A stretch of DNA of 64,000 bases from NCBI GenBank assembly GCA_963845975.1, contig CAWJUD010000002.1, positions 930,001 through 994,000 of the forward strand, given 5' to 3'. This document shows positions 63,674-64,000 of this stretch, one piece after another (within the stretch, counting starts at the first letter, position 1; each line of letters begins with the position of its first letter). The notes under the pieces were generated by a model. The model was not told the origin of the DNA and searched no databases. It was given only the letters and a program-made list of their open reading frames with translations. A program made the position numbers and the translations under genes. The DNA is from JBEKIK01 sp963845975 (GTDB taxonomy: Bacteria; Planctomycetota; Planctomycetia; Pirellulales; Thermoguttaceae).

Positions 63674-64000
63674 CTAAGTGTCGAATCCTGTGGGTCGGCC
63701 GTATAGTTTTTCCCGCGTTGCCCAAAGACCCGCCGACGGGGTGGGTATGAAAAATATCCGTTCGCCGTTGGGCAGGTCGTTAAATCCCTCTTTCAATTGA
63801 TCGGGGGGATACTTTTTCAGCGTTTCGCCCGGATCGGCATAATGGAAATTGGCGCTCTCGATCTCCTCCTTCGACATGTGGCCCGGGGCGTAAGTAATCG
63901 TAAACCGGCCTTCCGATGATCCGTGAATCAAATGCGCAGCGGCATGGGCGAAATCCCGCAACACCGGGTCGCGGCGGTAATATTCCATCACCTTAGGGGT
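63674..64000 (-). CDS. Partial unknown protein (C-terminal part)
   Basis: The window cuts it: about 109 C-terminal residues are visible, and the frame runs on past base 64000. Stop at 63674. Text such as GRFTITYAPGHMSKEEIESA, FHYADPGETLKKYPPDQLKEG and GERIFFIPTPSAGLWATREK suggests a nickel-dependent lactate racemase (LarA/DUF2088)-like end, but I am not sure of this. No signal or membrane segment is seen in the visible part. Confidence 0.35.
   Translation of the reverse strand, partial: TPKVMEYYRRDPVLRDFAHAAAHLIHGSSEGRFTITYAPGHMSKEEIESANFHYADPGETLKKYPPDQLKEGFNDLPNGERIFFIPTPSAGLWATREKLYGRPTGFDT

Overview
The window looks like a chromosomal segment of a planctomycete, probably Pirellulales-like and with an anaerobic, hydrogen-handling lifestyle. 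Evidence is gene content only: two PEP-CTERM surface proteins, Tat-exported Gfo/Idh/MocA oxidoreductase beside HEAT-repeat proteins, Ser/Thr kinase and FHA genes beside an ECF sigma factor, a GldA/GldFG/DUF4340 transporter, a BBP2-type porin, a gluzincin-like DUF1570-type protein, class II ribonucleotide reductase, and many intergenic palindromes. No 16S or tRNA gene was seen, so the assignment is an inference. Layout: 1-9.1 kb is a large redox operon on the + strand: a CCG-domain Fe-S protein, the N-terminal half of HdrA, NuoE-like, NuoF/HydB-like, a HoxU/NuoG-N module fused to the C-terminal half of HdrA, MvhD, and [NiFe]-hydrogenase small and large subunits. Together they could form a flavin-based bifurcating or confurcating hydrogenase linking H2, NAD(H), ferredoxin and a disulfide or quinone-type acceptor. 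9.2-17.6 kb holds an Uma2-family gene behind a near-perfect promoter, then a minus-strand run (coiled-coil membrane protein, FHA protein, Ser/Thr kinase, membrane protein, ECF sigma factor, thiL). 17.9-31 kb holds a CinA-nucleotidyltransferase fusion, fetAB, a lone groES, a prenyltransferase-like secreted protein, a Gfo/Idh/MocA-HEAT-HEAT group, a nitroreductase, a PEP-CTERM protein, an AarF/UbiB kinase and rpsU. 31-40 kb is housekeeping: dapB, thrC, a DksA-type protein, lspA, an Rrf2 regulator, an inositol-monophosphatase-family gene and nrdJ with a putative NrdR operator pair. 40.9-44.7 kb holds a large PEP-CTERM protein and two thioredoxin-fold proteins. 45.1-49.9 kb is a four-gene locus (coiled-coil protein, membrane-anchored FGE-fold protein, zinc-ribbon GTPase, GAP1-N-like protein) that is the best candidate here for a poorly described signalling or conflict system. 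50.4-56.1 kb is the GldA/GldFG/DUF4340 operon; 56.2-64 kb has a UDPGP-family enzyme, a porin, an iron-type solute-binding protein, a metalloprotease-like protein, hydG and a partial gene. Two genome-wide signals stand out. First, about a quarter of the genes, including thrC and the DksA-type gene, are broken by single-base frameshifts, often in homopolymers, while their neighbours are intact; this looks mostly like indel error in the assembly, so gene ends in those places are reconstructions. Second, the gaps between genes are packed with palindromic repeats and with short tandem arrays whose unit is 7 bp at every locus inspected although the unit sequence differs, plus one 100-bp MITE-like element.
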